From the NCBI GenBank assembly GCA_020226215.1, contig CM035234.1, positions 74,479,135-74,543,134 on the forward strand: 64,000 nucleotides of DNA, read 5' to 3'. Positions within the stretch are counted from its first letter, which is position 1, and the number at the start of each line of letters is the position of its first letter. The notes under the pieces are model-generated. The model searched no databases, was not told the origin of the DNA, and worked only from the letters and a program-made list of their open reading frames with translations. A program made the position numbers and the translations under genes. Shown here piece by piece: positions 25,678 through 39,061 of the stretch. This stretch comes from Sindora glabra (lineage: Eukaryota; Streptophyta; Magnoliopsida; Fabales; Fabaceae).

Positions 25678-28349
25678 AGTTCTTCCTCCTTTAAAAAATT
25701 CATCCTTGAATTCTACAAACATTGCACCTAGAAGGATAAACAAGGGTTGTTTGACAAATAAGATAACTAGAATGGATGCTATAAAGGAAGATGATATAAA
25801 ATAAGGAATATGCTATACATAACTAATGAAAGTATTTGAAAAATTCATATTATAACTTAAGTTTTATCTCTAGTTGTATACTTTTTATGATTCTTCTTAA
25901 TTAAATATTTCAAGAGATTTCATACATTGGCCTATAGCTTTCTCCTTTTAATTTACCCCACAAGGCTAAATTCTCTCTTATTAACTATCTTTCTAAAAAA
26001 AATTAATCATTTATACTCCAAATGCTTAGGAAGTTTATCCTAATTGATATCTATGCATATTGTAAAAGCTACATCCTACACAACAATGGAAATTTCCTAA
26101 AAGGAAAAAGAAACTAAAAACATATTCATGACAAACAAAGTCATGTCATAAAATTTTCATTGTTAATGACTAGTATATCATAGCTACTTAGCATATCCAT
26201 ATTATTATGTCAGCAACTTAACCAATATAGCAAAATAAATAATTCCAAAAGAGGTTGCAAGATAACTTATCAAAACCTCAAATGGGAACAAATATTTTGC
26301 CTATAAATATGGAAACAATTTACAAGTTACTCTTGGGATATTTCACACAAGCTATTATGGATAGAGAAAAAGGTTCATTATTCTTCCTGAGGAGTAAAAC
26401 ATGTCAATAATAAAACCAATAAACAGATACTTCTAAAAATCTACCATAGATGAATAAAAGAGATATTTTGCGACCCTATATTCTTTCCCATAATTTTAAA
26501 ATCCTCTAGCTTCAGTTCAACTATGTTATATATCTTCATATCATATATCTTGGTAGCTTAAAAGACTAGATACATAAGTACAACTATTGAATGTTAATAT
26601 ATTACTATTATCATTCTTTTTTTTTTTTTGGTCCCTTAAGTGTGAATTACACATTAGGAATTAAATAATTCCTTAATGGCATGAGTTTTAAACCCAAATC
26701 CTTCCAAAAACCTTCATTATCAATCATTTAACCCTTTAATGTGGAGCACATGAAATTAAGTGTGTGCATTGTAATAGCATATGGCATTGCCAAGTTCTAA
26801 ACTATTATCTCATATCTAATATAAAACCATTCATTAAGCTTTTAACTAAAATAAAGCAACATTGAGATTAAGATATCTTATTATCACAAATTAGATAGAG
26901 AATAATAGTATAATTATGCTAATGGGTTCCAACAATGCACATACTAGCTAAACTTAAACTAGATATGTAACATTTACAAAAATTTACAAAAAAGAATCAT
27001 ACATTTATAATAGAAGTGACATTTATGAACATACTTAACTAGAAGCCTAACTAAGAAATACTATAAAGATGATATATATAATAATTGCTTATAGTATGCT
27101 AAAATTTAACATATTTATATCCCAATTAGAAGATAAATTTCCAACACTAAACCTTTAACTCTCATAACCATATCTTTCAAGCAATAAAACCCATCAATTT
27201 AATGTTTATACCAAAGTTTATTGTTTCATTGAAATTGCATCTTGCTTAACTCTTAAAATCAAAGTCCAAATATGAAAAATTTATGCTACCTTATTGGTCC
27301 TTAAGAATTTCACACATACATTCTGTCTAATAGCAAACATTTATTTAGTTAATTTGTTCCCTACATATTCACTAACATATCACGTGTACCCTATTTAAAA
27401 AGTAAAATCATTTTATAGTTACTCATTATCTCAAACAATGCATAATATCAAGTTTACTTCTTCCAAAATACTTATTTGTTTGTTTCAAATACTTATTTCC
27501 TACATAAACCTACATTTATTTTTTATTTCATTGAGATTCTAAGCCTACCTTCACAATTAAATTTATCATCTCAGTAATCGTTCAAAGTTACATCTTCTAA
27601 AATCATTCAAAAAAAATCTTATTTAAGAACTTCAAGTGTATAATCCCTTCTCCAAATAGGAGTGTTATATCCACTTTATAAGTTTTGTAACTTCTTGATT
27701 ACAATTTCAAATTTATCATTCTAAAATTTCAGTTTAGTTACTTATTAATGTATAAAATTGGTTAATAAACAAGTAAAATGCTACAACTATACACAAAAAC
27801 CTCCTTATTCCCTCATCTTTTTAATCCTTTATTTATACTTAGCTAATTGTGATTTATAGTATAGTTTTATATAATTATTTTTTCTTCTATAATTGGTGTC
27901 TAACTTCATCTTTCTCATTTCCACACAAAGAACCAATAATAATCCATTAGCTCACAACCTTTACTATACTATCAATCATTTCCAACTTCTCAGTACTCAT
28001 TTATGACATTACATTTAAGTTAGCTCATCACCAAGCTTAATTTAGGTAACACCAATTAACATATTTCAACAATGATAATTAAAACTTACAACCATAACGA
28101 AACTAACAATTTCATCCCATAAATCTTATGCCCTATTAGTTTTAAGCTTTCTATTCTTTTCTTTTTGTTAGCCATTAAATTTTAGGTTTTAAAGATTAAA
28201 GCAAATTTCACTATGCTATAATAAACTTAAGAACCTAGATTTATACAAGTATGCCTAATGTTATTAAAATCTTTACTAGTTCTCATTTAACAATACATTA
28301 ATACCTTATATTAGAATTTTATAATAAGCATTTAATTATATATGCATAT
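25678..28349 (-). other. 3' part of outer gypsy interior, no recognisable coding
   Basis: Next to the LTR, the complement of 25678-25740 gives EFKDEFFKGG followed by a polypurine tract, which fits the last residues of a gypsy pol just before its 3' LTR. Further right I recognise no integrase or reverse transcriptase motif. A T-run lies at about 26618-26630. The region is decayed or derives from a large non-coding derivative. Confidence 0.45.
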
Positions 28350-29992
28350 TGATATGTTCATCACAATGCACCAAAATTAATCAAAACTAGTGTGTTAAAA
28401 GTATAATATTGTATAGTGGTAGAACTAGATTGTATCCCTAGTGTTCCTTTTGATTTTATCTTTTCTAAATGATTTCCTAACAATATATGCACAATTATTG
28501 GATTATTGATGCAATGAAAATGAGAGAACTAATACAAATAGTATGAAAATCAAATGAAACAAAATGTTATGCAAAAACAGAACCAATATGTTGAATGTTG
28601 TATAGGAGATTATGCAATAACAGAATGTAGAATTAGGAAAGGGGTGGTTGCATGAAATTAAAATGATAACAATGAAATAAATAAACACAAAATAGAAGTA
28701 AAACAGTAAGTAAACTAAAAGAATTCAATATAGGAAATGGAGCTGATTTAAAGATATGATAACTCTTAATGTTGATTAATCTTATATCACAAAATATTTG
28801 ATTGTTCTAATTAATTTTTTAACCTTGAATTACTTGAAACCCTTACAATAATCTACGAATTCTATGCTAGACAACTGCCTAGAGTTTAATTAATTAAGAT
28901 TAGTATCTGAAATAAGTAACTGCCATAACCCTAAAACTAGATCGAAATTGACTTAAAGATAGAATTCAGTTGAATTAGAAAATTAAATCAGATACCACTG
29001 AAGTAATCCCTTAACCTTCTATCCTAACATGTAAAACCATAATTAACTAACCATAATTTCACATTCAAACAGCAAAAGAATAGAAATCACAAGATTAAGT
29101 ATCAATTATATTAAATCAGCATTTAACATAAGTAATCTTAATAATTCAACATAAACAATTAGAGAAAAAGGAAAATTAATAGGAGAAAATTAACATTATT
29201 AATCAAGAACTTATAATTCTTGAAGAAAATAGCTTCACAATCCTTAAATAAACTATCTTTAGCTTTCCATAGCTTGAAAATAAGAAAACAAGAAAGAAAG
29301 AAAGAAAACTTTGCTACTAAATTTGTGTGTAAAGCTAAAGTTTAATAGGTCTTTCCCCTATTTATTTGACTTAATTAAGTTAAAACCTATTGAACTAGGA
29401 TTGTATGACTCTTAGGATTATAATAATAAAACCTTTCTAATTTTTAGAAGTCTAGGCCTATTTGTTACAAGTCAATTAAATCCAATAGATAGATCAGTGA
29501 ATTCCTGTAAGTTTGAGTTCCAATCAGATTTTCACCATGAAATCAATTTCATTTGGAAAACTCATAAACATCAAACTTGTAGGCCTATCTCTTTTGAGAA
29601 TTTGGACACTAGTTTCAAGTTAATTAAATCACTATAACTCCAGATACAACCCAAATATAGAGACGAGTTTAGTTGGAACAAAGACATTACCTCAACTTCT
29701 TAGCCACATATAACCTTCAAATCATTTGAATTGAGCTTGGACCAAAACATAAAAGTTGTAATTCTCTCTTTTAGCTTTCCAGTAATATAAAATTTACCTT
29801 AATTTGACATCTAGAGCCTAAGATATTATTAAAAAATAGAAATAGTGTTAAAATCTAGCATTTACTAAATAAATTCATAATATTGTAAAATTAATCATAA
29901 TTTATAAAATAAGGCCTAATTAGTGAAATTAAGCAAATATAACACCTAAGAGACATAAAATAGGAAAAAATAAAATAGTAAATATTTTTTCA
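28350..29992 (-). repeat. 3' LTR of Athila-type element
   Basis: On the plus strand it starts TGATATGTTCATC and ends ATATTTTTTCA. It aligns with 35053-36679 with many single-base differences and small gaps. Shared landmarks include ATTGGATTATTGATGCAATG near the left and AAGAAAGAAAGAAAACTTTG in the middle. The frame at 28503-28688 is LTR sequence. Confidence 0.88.
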
Positions 29993-30008
29993 TTAAATTT
30001 TCCCACAC
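29993..30008 (-). other. polypurine tract of Athila-type element
   Basis: The minus strand reads AGTGTGGGAAAATTTAA directly before the TGAAAAAATATT start of the 3' LTR, matching the GTGTGGGG-type tract expected for this lineage. Confidence 0.75.
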
Positions 30009-31524
30009 TTATCCTTTGCATATCCTTGAACAAGATAGAACTTTATTCTAAACTAAAATATAAAAGACTTTACTTTTCAACAACTTCAAATTCATAAATC
30101 CACAAGCAAGAAACTAATAAAAGTCAGTAAGAAACATTATACATCATGAAGAAAAATTTTGACAAACTTAAAACTAATTAACATAATAACTTCATTCAAA
30201 AAAAGTAAATCAAATTGGTAGATTCTTACAAGCCTCACTCTCCAATTCTTAGGTGCTTGGGTAAATATTTGATTCAAGTTCTTTTTATGAAATTTTTTAC
30301 CATAAGCTTACTAATCATCTAACCTCCACTACTCAAATCACATATATAACACAAATTAAAAGGATTTTATTCAAGGTTGTAATGGGGCTAGGGAAAAAGG
30401 AAGTAAAAATAAGGATATTAAAGGTTAGAAACCAAAGAAATCAATATAATACTTGAATTAACAACATGTGGGCAAATTATAAATAATTACAACTCAACAC
30501 GTCAAACCAAATTTAAACTTAAATATTCATCAACTTCTTTTTTTTTTCTTTTCAATTCAATTTTTTTATTTTCATTTTTTTACTTTTCTTTCTTCTTTTT
30601 TTAACTTTAATTTTTTTCTTTCTTTTTTTTCTAACTCGCCTTTGATGATGACTTTTCATAACACATAAACTCACATACCCCCACACTTATTTAAGAACCC
30701 ATCTTATAAAAATTCAAATATTTTATTAATCCTTAAGGTTAGGTAAAGATATATTTTTTTCTTGAAATTTTTTTATGGGTTAATTAATAAAGGAAAGTCA
30801 ATAAAAGCTCAAGGGGGTTTAACAAAGGTAAAAACTTCAAGGTTAGTTTTATGATTCTAACTTAAAAAAAAGAAAGAATGCCTCAATCATGTTTGTGTAT
30901 GCATGTACAAAATATAATCTCAAAAAGATTAAAGTAAGTTCTAGAGAAATAAATTATGAAAGAATATCACCCAAGAAGAAAAGATAATATCATAGTATAA
31001 ATTTTCAACAAAAGGCTCAAAATCTCACAAGGTAAGTTAAGCTATCAAGTTGAATCTACTAATTCAAAATCCATCATTACATTAATTGATTTCAAGAAGC
31101 AAAATCATTCATTTAATCATGTTATAAATCCTATCTAACTTCAACTAAATCCTACTCATGAAAGTCCAAAATCTCCATTAATGGAAAGCAAAAAAAAAAA
31201 AATTCAAAAATAAGTGAAAAATACACTCTTTTTTATTTTCTATTTTTTTTAGAAATTTTTTGAAAGCATAGAATTGAAAAGCACAAAAAGCATTGAAAGA
31301 AGATATAAAACAAAAAGTAAATCCTAAAAGTTACCCTTCACACTTAAAATTTTACATTGTCCTCAATGTAAAGTATATTAATATCATAAAAAATAATATC
31401 AAGAAAGATAAAGTACATGGAAAATAAAAGAGAAGGGTAAGAGAAAGCAAATCTAAATAGTTTGAGTTGTTTCCTAAGAAGTGCCTTTCTTTAATGTCTT
31501 TGGCTAGACCTCATGCTCAATTCT
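30009..31524 (-). other. non-coding 3' region of Athila-type element
   Basis: It contains T- and CT-rich runs (30538-30640) and the TTGAGGACAATGT landmark at about 31352-31370. Just after the coding remnant, the minus strand near 31470-31495 shows a string close to the GGCACTTCTTAGGAAACAAC form that usually follows the integrase stop in Athila relatives. That places the deletion junction upstream of it. Confidence 0.6.
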
Positions 31525-34280
31525 TCACCCAGGATCTACATGAGGATTAATTACTTCCTTTGCTTCCATATTTCCAACCTTTATTTCATCTATCAAAGAG
31601 ATGCTATGAAAATTTGAATCCTTCACTGTAAGTTCTTGAAATGCTATTCTTAATTTATCTTTGCTTGAATGCTCAAAATTATCTAGTAAAACAAATTTAA
31701 CATGATCAATAAAATGGTGAGAAGAATTAATGTAAATATATTCTTTTTCTTTTTTTTTGTTCTTATAAAAGTGAAATGTCTTCATCATTATTTTATTTTT
31801 TTGTAATTTTTGAATGAACATTATTGTTTTTATCTAAAACTACATAAATTTCAATACAAATGAAACATTTAATAGCACCATCTTTACAAGTGCATTTATG
31901 ACTATCAAAACAATTCATAAATTTAGAAAATTTAGGAAACTCAGCAAGTAGTTCATCTTGGACAGCATTAGCATGTGATTCAGAATGGGAAATAGCAAAA
32001 TCAGAAATAGTAGGATTGAAAAAAGCAGAATTAGAAACAAAAATGTTTAAATAAAAAATAGCAGAAATAACAGCAGAAACAGGATAAGGAGAATCATGTA
32101 TTAAAGGCTCCAAAATACTAAGAAAGGATATGGAGTTATCTTGCATATCTTTAGAAATATCAAACTTGGCTATAACACCATCAAACTCCATAGTTAATGT
32201 TCCATCTCGAACATTAATAATAGTTTTTGCTATCTTGAGAAAAAATTGGCTAAGAATGATTAGTGGAAGAATGCTTAAATCCTCATTTTTCATCTTTAAA
32301 ATATAAAAATCTATTGGAAATATTAGTCTATCAACCTGCACTAGGATATTTTCAACAACTCCCAAGGGATAAATGTTAGATCTATTAGCTAATTGAACAA
32401 CAATCATTATTTCTTTCAAAACTCCTAAATTTAAAGCATTAAAAATAAAAAGAGGTATGACATTTATGGATACTCCTAATATGGCATGTTGTATTTTAGT
32501 TTTCACCATGATACATGGAATGGTAAATGTGCCTTTGAATGATTGTAGACACATTTATCCCTACACTTACTTTCTCATCCACCCTTAGTTTTCTTTTGTT
32601 GATGCATAAATTTTTAAAGAAGTTAGCATACCTTGGAACTTGTCTTATCAAATCTAGTAAATGTATGTTAACTTCTATTTTTCTAAGTGACTCTAAAATT
32701 TAGTTTTCATCTTCATTTTTCTTCTCATTTTTTCTTAGGTGAAAAAGTCTTCTGTTTGAAAAAGGAAAAGGGATAGGGAAAGAAATCACCTCATTATCAT
32801 TGTGTCTCTACTATTTTTTTTAGTTTATTCTGGATTCTTTCTTCTACTTGTTTTTATTAATTTTGTTCTGGTTGCTTTCTTGCTTTTGGTTTACCATTTG
32901 CTAATTTTGTTGGTTAGTTCTGGTTGGCATCTTTTGGTTGACTACTTGCTGGTTGATTTTCTTCTTGCATATGACTTGATTTTGGTTTATCTACTTGCTT
33001 GCCACTTCTTAGCATGATTGCATTCACCATTTTCTAATTTCTTGCATTATTAGAAGATGGTTGGCTATAACCTTGTGCCTTAAGCTCACTTAATGCAAGT
33101 CAACTAGGCCATTTATGTTTGCAAATTTGTCATGGTAGCTTCTGCTCTTTGTTGGAATTGCAAGTTATTAGCTATTATTTACTTAATTAATTCTTCAAAT
33201 GATGACTGAGAAGAGGAAGAACTTGTTTCTAGTTTAACAACAAGATTTGGTTGTATTCTGGTATATGTAGGTAGATGATACTAATTCTAGATAGGATTGC
33301 CATATCTAAAATTCTAGTTATCTCTCCAACCAGAATATTAAGTTTGCTGGTATGAATGCTAGTTTTATTATTAAAATTGTGGCTTTCTTGAGGAGATAAC
33401 TGCTATATATGTTGGAATGGAGGGCACTTATCTTCTTGCAGTGTAGGGCAACAATTTGTTGAATAATTTGGATATGACCAAATTTGACTAATTTTGGTAG
33501 AAGGAAAGGCTTGAAATTATTATTGTTGTCCCACTGCCATTTGTTTTACTAAGGAGGTTTATTCGTCTAGCTTATTCTTCAATCTTTGCTAGTTTGAATT
33601 AGGGAAATTCATCTCATTCACATTTCTAGTTGTAATAGCTACAATCCTTGTTCCAAATTACTGTGAATTTACTGTTATATTCGCTATAAGATTTCTAGCT
33701 GCCATTGGAGTCTTGTCCACCAAAGCTCCACCACTTACTAGATCAATCATACTCCTATCTATTGGAAATAAGCCTTTATAAAAATATTCGATAAGGAGTT
33801 ATTTACTAATCTGGTGATGAGGACAGCTAGCACACAGTTTCTTAAATCTCTCCCAATGCTCATATAATATCTCCCCCTGCATTTGCCTAATACGACATAT
33901 TTCTTTCTTTATTACTACAGCTCTAGATGCATGGAAAAACTTCTCTAAAAATAGCTTTTTCATGTCAATCCAGCATGCAACAGAACTTGGCTATAAGTAA
34001 TATAGCTATTCTTTAGCTACATTAGTTAGGGAGAAAGGGAATGCCTTCAATTTGATATGGTCCTCTAAAATGTCTTATGGCTTCATTATTGAACACACCA
34101 CATGAAACTCTTTCAAGTGCTTATATGATCCTCACCTGCAAAACCATGAAACCTTTGAAGCAAATGGATTAAACTAGAGTTTAGCTTAAAGTCAGCATCT
34201 AATTTAGGATATTGGATACCTAATAATTGGTATGTAACATCAGGGGCAGCAAATTCCTTTAAAGTCCTATTATTATTCAT
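31525..34280 (-). pseudogene. Athila-type gag-protease polyprotein, degenerate
   Basis: Gag starts at ATG 34280 with MNNNRTLKEFAAPDVTYQ, a close match to Athila gag starts. The retrotrans_gag core follows (WERFKKLCASCPHHQ near 33850, then LVSGGALVDKTPMAA), and then NAIMLRSGKQ near 33010. A VPRYANFFKNLC segment leads into protease, open from 32554 to 31793: GTFTIPC, then AILGVSINVIPL, then LANRSNIYPLGVVENILVQV. The catalytic Asp of the usual DLGAS motif is Ile (residue 25 of that frame). Many in-frame stops replace Gln and Trp in gag. After protease comes a short Cys cluster, CTC then CFIC, and a Lys-rich tail (31821-31525). No reverse transcriptase or integrase. In intact relatives the product would form particles and process the polyprotein; here it is dead. 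Confidence 0.82.
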
Positions 34281-35028
34281 TATTTCAAAATTGCTTAAGG
34301 AGTTAAAGGGGGAATAGGAATGTTAAAACTACTTGTATTTTTACTTTTACGAAGATAATGAAATTTTATATTAATTTCATAATCAAAATCAAATAATTCA
34401 ATAATCTTATTCGTAGTTATGCACTGCCACTACATAACACTATAGTAACGTACACTAGACAGAAATGCAAAATGCAAAAGCACTATGAAAAATCAACCTA
34501 AACATATCTAATTAACCTATCTAGACATTTTTTAAAAATTATGGGACTACTGCAGAAAGTTTTCTATAACTATACATAACCTAAAAATGTAATAAAAATC
34601 TTAAAAAATTAGAAAAGTAGTCAAGAGAATGGAATTTAGCTAAAAAATAAGGCACAGCCAACAGCTTATGGCTTTTGATGAGAAAAATGAATTCTAGTTC
34701 TTATAAAATTTTTACCTCAATTAGATCTAGTGAGACCAAGGTACTAAACCAAGGGGGTATGAATGTAGAATTGTGTAAAATCGGGTTTCTTAGGCCAAAA
34801 ACCTTTGTTTCAATATTTGATGATGTTTATTGTGATAAATTATGATGAATTAAAGTAGAGGTATAAAAAGGAAACAAGGAATGCAATGGAATCTAAGAAA
34901 ATGCAGAAAGCTATAATTACCATAAAATGTAAGAAACACAATTAATGGATAGAATTACCTACTAAAATGTTTCAAGAATTGTGTAATATACTATTAGAAA
35001 TATGTAGGAAAAGATAAATTCAAGAAGA
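34281..35028 (-). other. untranslated leader of Athila-type element
   Basis: About 750 bp between the primer-binding site and the gag start. No open frame or repeat. Its position and length fit an Athila leader. Confidence 0.6.
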
Positions 35029-35046
35029 TCCCTGGCAATAGTGCCA
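35029..35046 (-). other. primer-binding site, tRNA-Asp type, mutated
   Basis: The minus strand reads TGGCACTATTGCCAGGGA, six bases inside the 5' LTR. The Athila consensus complementary to tRNA-Asp is TGGCGCCGTTGCCGGGGA, so 14 of 18 bases match. All four differences fall on CpG positions and are C-to-T or G-to-A. Confidence 0.85.
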
Positions 35047-35052
35047 AAATTT

Positions 35053-36679
35053 TGATATGCACGTCTTAATGCACTAAAATTAATAAAAACTAGTGTATTG
35101 AAAGTATAATATTGTATAATGCATAACCATGTCATATCCCTAGTAATCCTTTTAATTTTATCTTTTATAAATGATTTTTTAATAATATATATACAATTAT
35201 TGGATTATTGATGCAATGAAAATAAGAGAACTAACGCAAACAGTATGAAAATGAAATGAAATAGAATGTTATGCAGAAACAGAACCAACATGCTGAATGT
35301 TGTATGAGAGATTATACAATAACAGAATGCAAAATTAGGGGAAGGGTGGTTGCATGAAATTAAAATGATAACAATGAACTAAAGAAGCACAAAATAGAAG
35401 TAAAACAGTAAGTAAACAAAAAGAATTCAATATACGAAATGGAGCCGATTCAAGGATATGATAGTTCTTAATGTGGATTAATCCTAGATCATAAAATATT
35501 TGATTGTTCCAATTAATTTTTTAACCTTAGATTACCTAGAACCCTTGCAATAATCCATGAATTCTATACTAGACAACTGCCTACAATTTAGTTAATTAAG
35601 ATTAGTAAATAAATTAAGCAACCGCCATAACCCCAAAACTAGATCAAATTTGACTTAAAGATAGAATTCAGTTAAATTAGAAAACTAAATTAGATACTAC
35701 TGAAGTAATCCCCTAACTCTCTGTCCCAACATATTAAACCGTGATTAACCAATCATAATTTCACATTCAAATAGCAAAAGAATAGAAATCACAAGATTGA
35801 GTACCAATTATATCAAATCAACACTTAACACAAACAATCTCAATAATTCAGTATAAATAATTAGAGAAAGAGGAAAATTAATATTACTAATCAAGATCTT
35901 ATAATCCTTGAAGAGAAGAGCTTCACAATCCTTGAATCAACTAAGAGTCTTTAGCTTTCCATGGCTTGAAAACAAGAAAGAAAGAAAGAAAACTTTGCTG
36001 CTGAATCTGTGTGTAAAGTCTGAAGTCTAACGAGTCTCTCCCTTATTTATTTGACTTAATTAAGCTAAAACCTATTAAACTAGGATTATATGACTTTTAG
36101 AATTACAATAATAATACCTTTCTAATTTTTGGAAGCTCAGGCCTATTTATTACAAGTCAATTAAATCCAACAGATAGATTAATGAAGTCCCGTAGGTTTG
36201 AGTTCTAACCAGATTTTGACTATGAAATCAATGTAATTTAGAAAAGTCATAAATATAAAACTTGTAGACCTGTTTCTTTTAAGAATTTGGAAGCTAGTTT
36301 TAGGTTAATTAGACTACCATAGCTCTAGATATGGCCTAAATACAAAGATAAGTTTAGTTAGGATAAAGACACAACCTCAACTTTTCAACCACATATGAGC
36401 TTTAGAATGCCTGAATTAGGCTTAGACCAAAATATAAAAGTTATAGCTCTCTCTTTTAGCTTTCCAACAATATAAAATTTGCCTCAATCCAATATCTAGA
36501 ATCTAAGATATGACTAAAAAATAGAAATAGTATAAAAAATCTAGTATTTATTGAATAAATTCATAATATTATAAAATTAACCACAATTTATAAAATAAAG
36601 CTTAATTAATGAAATTAAGCAAATATAATACCTAAAAGATATAAAATAGGAGAAAATAAAATAGTAAATATTTTTCTCA
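35053..36679 (-). repeat. 5' LTR of Athila-type element
   Basis: On the plus strand it starts TGATATGCACGTC and ends ATTTTTCTCA. It aligns with 28350-29992. As the 5' LTR it would hold the promoter, but decay makes activity unlikely. Confidence 0.88.
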
Positions 36680-37731
36680 TTTTATATATATACCAAATGA
36701 ATAACTAGATGAATAACTTATCATTATAATATCATAGAATTTCATAAAGTATGAAATACCATGAAGAAACAAGGCAATACTCAATTATGTACTTAACTAT
36801 AAGGGTCCAAGGATGAATTTTTGCACTAATAGTTGATTATATAGATCCAAACAATAATTTTAGAGGTTATAGTCAACTATATGCTTAAAAAGAAGACTTT
36901 CCAATCATAGTTGACTATATGCCTCCCGATAGTAGCTTTCTAGGTTATAATCAACTACATAATCAATTATATCTTACCTCTAACTAATTTTCTACATTTT
37001 TGTTACTTATTCAATCATTTACCCTTAATTTATTAACTCATCCATTCCTAAATCCAGACTACACTTTGCAATAAACATGAACTTTAATATTTAAGCTAAA
37101 TTCAACAAGAAAAGGAAACATGCTTTAATAAAAAAATCCATCAAATATCATTAAATTGTACATTATAATGCATTAATCATTTTATTATCCATTTTAAACA
37201 CATCATCCATATATAAGTTTTAAAAAAGGTAAAGTAACCTTAATAATGCTTATATGCTAATTTCAATTGAAATTTGGAAACATTTATTGAATTAACAACT
37301 CAGGCTAATTCCAACATTAAAGTGTAAAACATGACAACAAAGTAAATTACATTGATTTATGCATATACTAATCCATTCACATTATATCATCAATTATTCT
37401 ACATTACAGCTTAAACTTTTATCAAACAAATTGAAATCATCTTATAACTTTAACATCCTAACTCAAAATGATTCCCTAAGGAAAGTGTTTATCCTTAAAG
37501 ATAAACTATGAGAAAATCTAATAGAAAAATTCACAAATAAGGGTTAATATAAAATGTAAAAGCGATAGAGATTTCAAAGACATGCCTTAAAGTATATTTA
37601 GATATAATCTTATTCATGATCAATGTTGCTAGCTATACAATCATGAACTCAACATGTTTAGTAAAATTTAATAATTAGAGATCTCTAGCCCACACACCCA
37701 TAAACTCTAAACCATGCTTTAGTATTAACTT
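36680..37731 (-). other. 5' part of outer gypsy interior with a cluster of ATAGTTGACTATAT-like motifs
   Basis: At 36826-36973 short sequences close to ATAGTTGACTATAT occur in alternating orientation (about 36829, 36868, 36907, 36945, 36961). The last bases before the LTR, complement TAATACTAAAGC near 37715-37727, resemble an iMet primer site after several transitions. No coding frame is recognised. Confidence 0.45.
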
Positions 37732-38259
37732 TGTCATGACCTAAAAATTTAGGCATGTGATTAGCATAAGAAACCACCCACATATGATTTCTAACCAGCC
37801 AAATGTACTAACCTTTCAAACTTTAACTTAATAAACATTCTTACTCATATTTCAACTATTATTAAAAAAAAGAACATGGACAAAGTTTTCCTTGTTTTCA
37901 AGTATTTCTTAAGGACTATATACCTTAAGATCTTAAATTTAAAAACCTAACATGCCAAGAACTATAAAACATATAAAAAAATAAACAATTTTAACATAAT
38001 AGCCACATAAACATAATTTACTTAAATCTTAATCCAACTATCAACTGTCAAACATTATCATTTCTAACATCTAGAAAGGTAGCAGCTTACTATTAGGTTA
38101 GCTTTAGCCTAAAAAGTGTCAATAATAAAAGGAGTAAGTTATGAGAACTTAGTGAGCATATATCTATGAAAATCTTCAAATAAAATTATATATGAGTAAA
38201 TAAAGTAGAAGGTTTATGAGTTAAATGAAAAGTATAATAATTATGTCTCACCCTTTATA

Positions 38260-38282
38260 TACACACACACACACACACACAT
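38260..38282. repeat. (AC)n microsatellite in the right gypsy LTR
   Basis: Uninterrupted AC dinucleotides. The aligned site in the left LTR (23553-23572) is a short TATATA...CACA run, so this tract expanded after the two LTRs were made. Confidence 0.9.
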
Positions 38283-39061
38283 ATACAAAAGATATAATAA
38301 ATAAAAGACTTGGAAATTAATAGAACTACACTTTTGTTGCTCACGTAAAACATAAGTTAGTAAATCTTTTAAATAAGTTCATACTTTCTGAATTCCATGT
38401 CATGAACCTTTAAAAGCCTTACACCTTAATAGTTTAATTAAGTATAATTATTTCATCTCACAAATTTATTCAAATCTAAACTATAACACACACAAGTAAT
38501 GTAAAAGTAAAAATGAAAGTGGATAAATTTCTTTGTGATTCTTGATAAGCTTGATTCCTTTACAAACTTTATCTTTATGCCTTTTGATTTTGCCTATCCT
38601 TTCAAAAATAAGCACCCAATACTAGTGTATAATATTATATCAAAGTATAGTTTTCTCCGTTAACTTGTTATTCTCAATTATTTTTCAATATTAAAATAAT
38701 GAATTAATCATAACACATTTCTTTATTCATCCACACTATTCAACCTTAATAGTCAATAAATAATAGCAAACAACACTACTATGCCTTTATTTCACACCTA
38801 GATATATATGCCCATATTGGTAATCTAATATATATATATATACAAAATAAATATGCATAGGTAGTTAAATAATATCAATACCATGTTTTTGTTGCATGGC
38901 CTCAAAGAGCTATTTAATAGTAATTTACAATTTGTATTTATATTTACCATTTATAAAATAAATTAATCAAGACATTACATTAACAATACACTATTGGATT
39001 AATATAAATAAGTTTCATATTCCTGAACTAAATATGAGCATAAAGATATCATATATATGTA

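Larger units (their letters stand above)
28350..36679 (-). mobile_element. Athila-type Ty3/gypsy element, internally deleted, nested insertion
   Basis: Direct repeats of about 1.63-1.64 kb (28350-29992 and 35053-36679) enclose 5.06 kb. The primer-binding site is tRNA-Asp type, the polypurine tract abuts the left repeat, and the interior encodes an Athila-like gag and protease on the minus strand. An ACATTGTCCTCAATGTAAA block at about 31352-31370 (complement ...TTGAGGACAATGT) is the usual non-coding landmark of Athila 3' regions. Reverse transcriptase, RNase H and integrase are missing between protease and that landmark, so the element is a deletion derivative. It sits inside the interior of the older 23028-40439 element. 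No clear target duplication: left flank CATAT, right flank TTTTA. Confidence 0.85.

Noticed and set aside
32802..33017. 71-codon plus-strand Leu/Val-rich frame resembling a membrane protein
   Set aside because: It is the opposite strand of the Athila gag C-terminal region, where the minus strand gives recognisable protein.
28350..36679. Clean target-site duplication around the nested Athila element
   Set aside because: The 5-bp flanks CATAT and TTTTA do not match, so no duplication is claimed.
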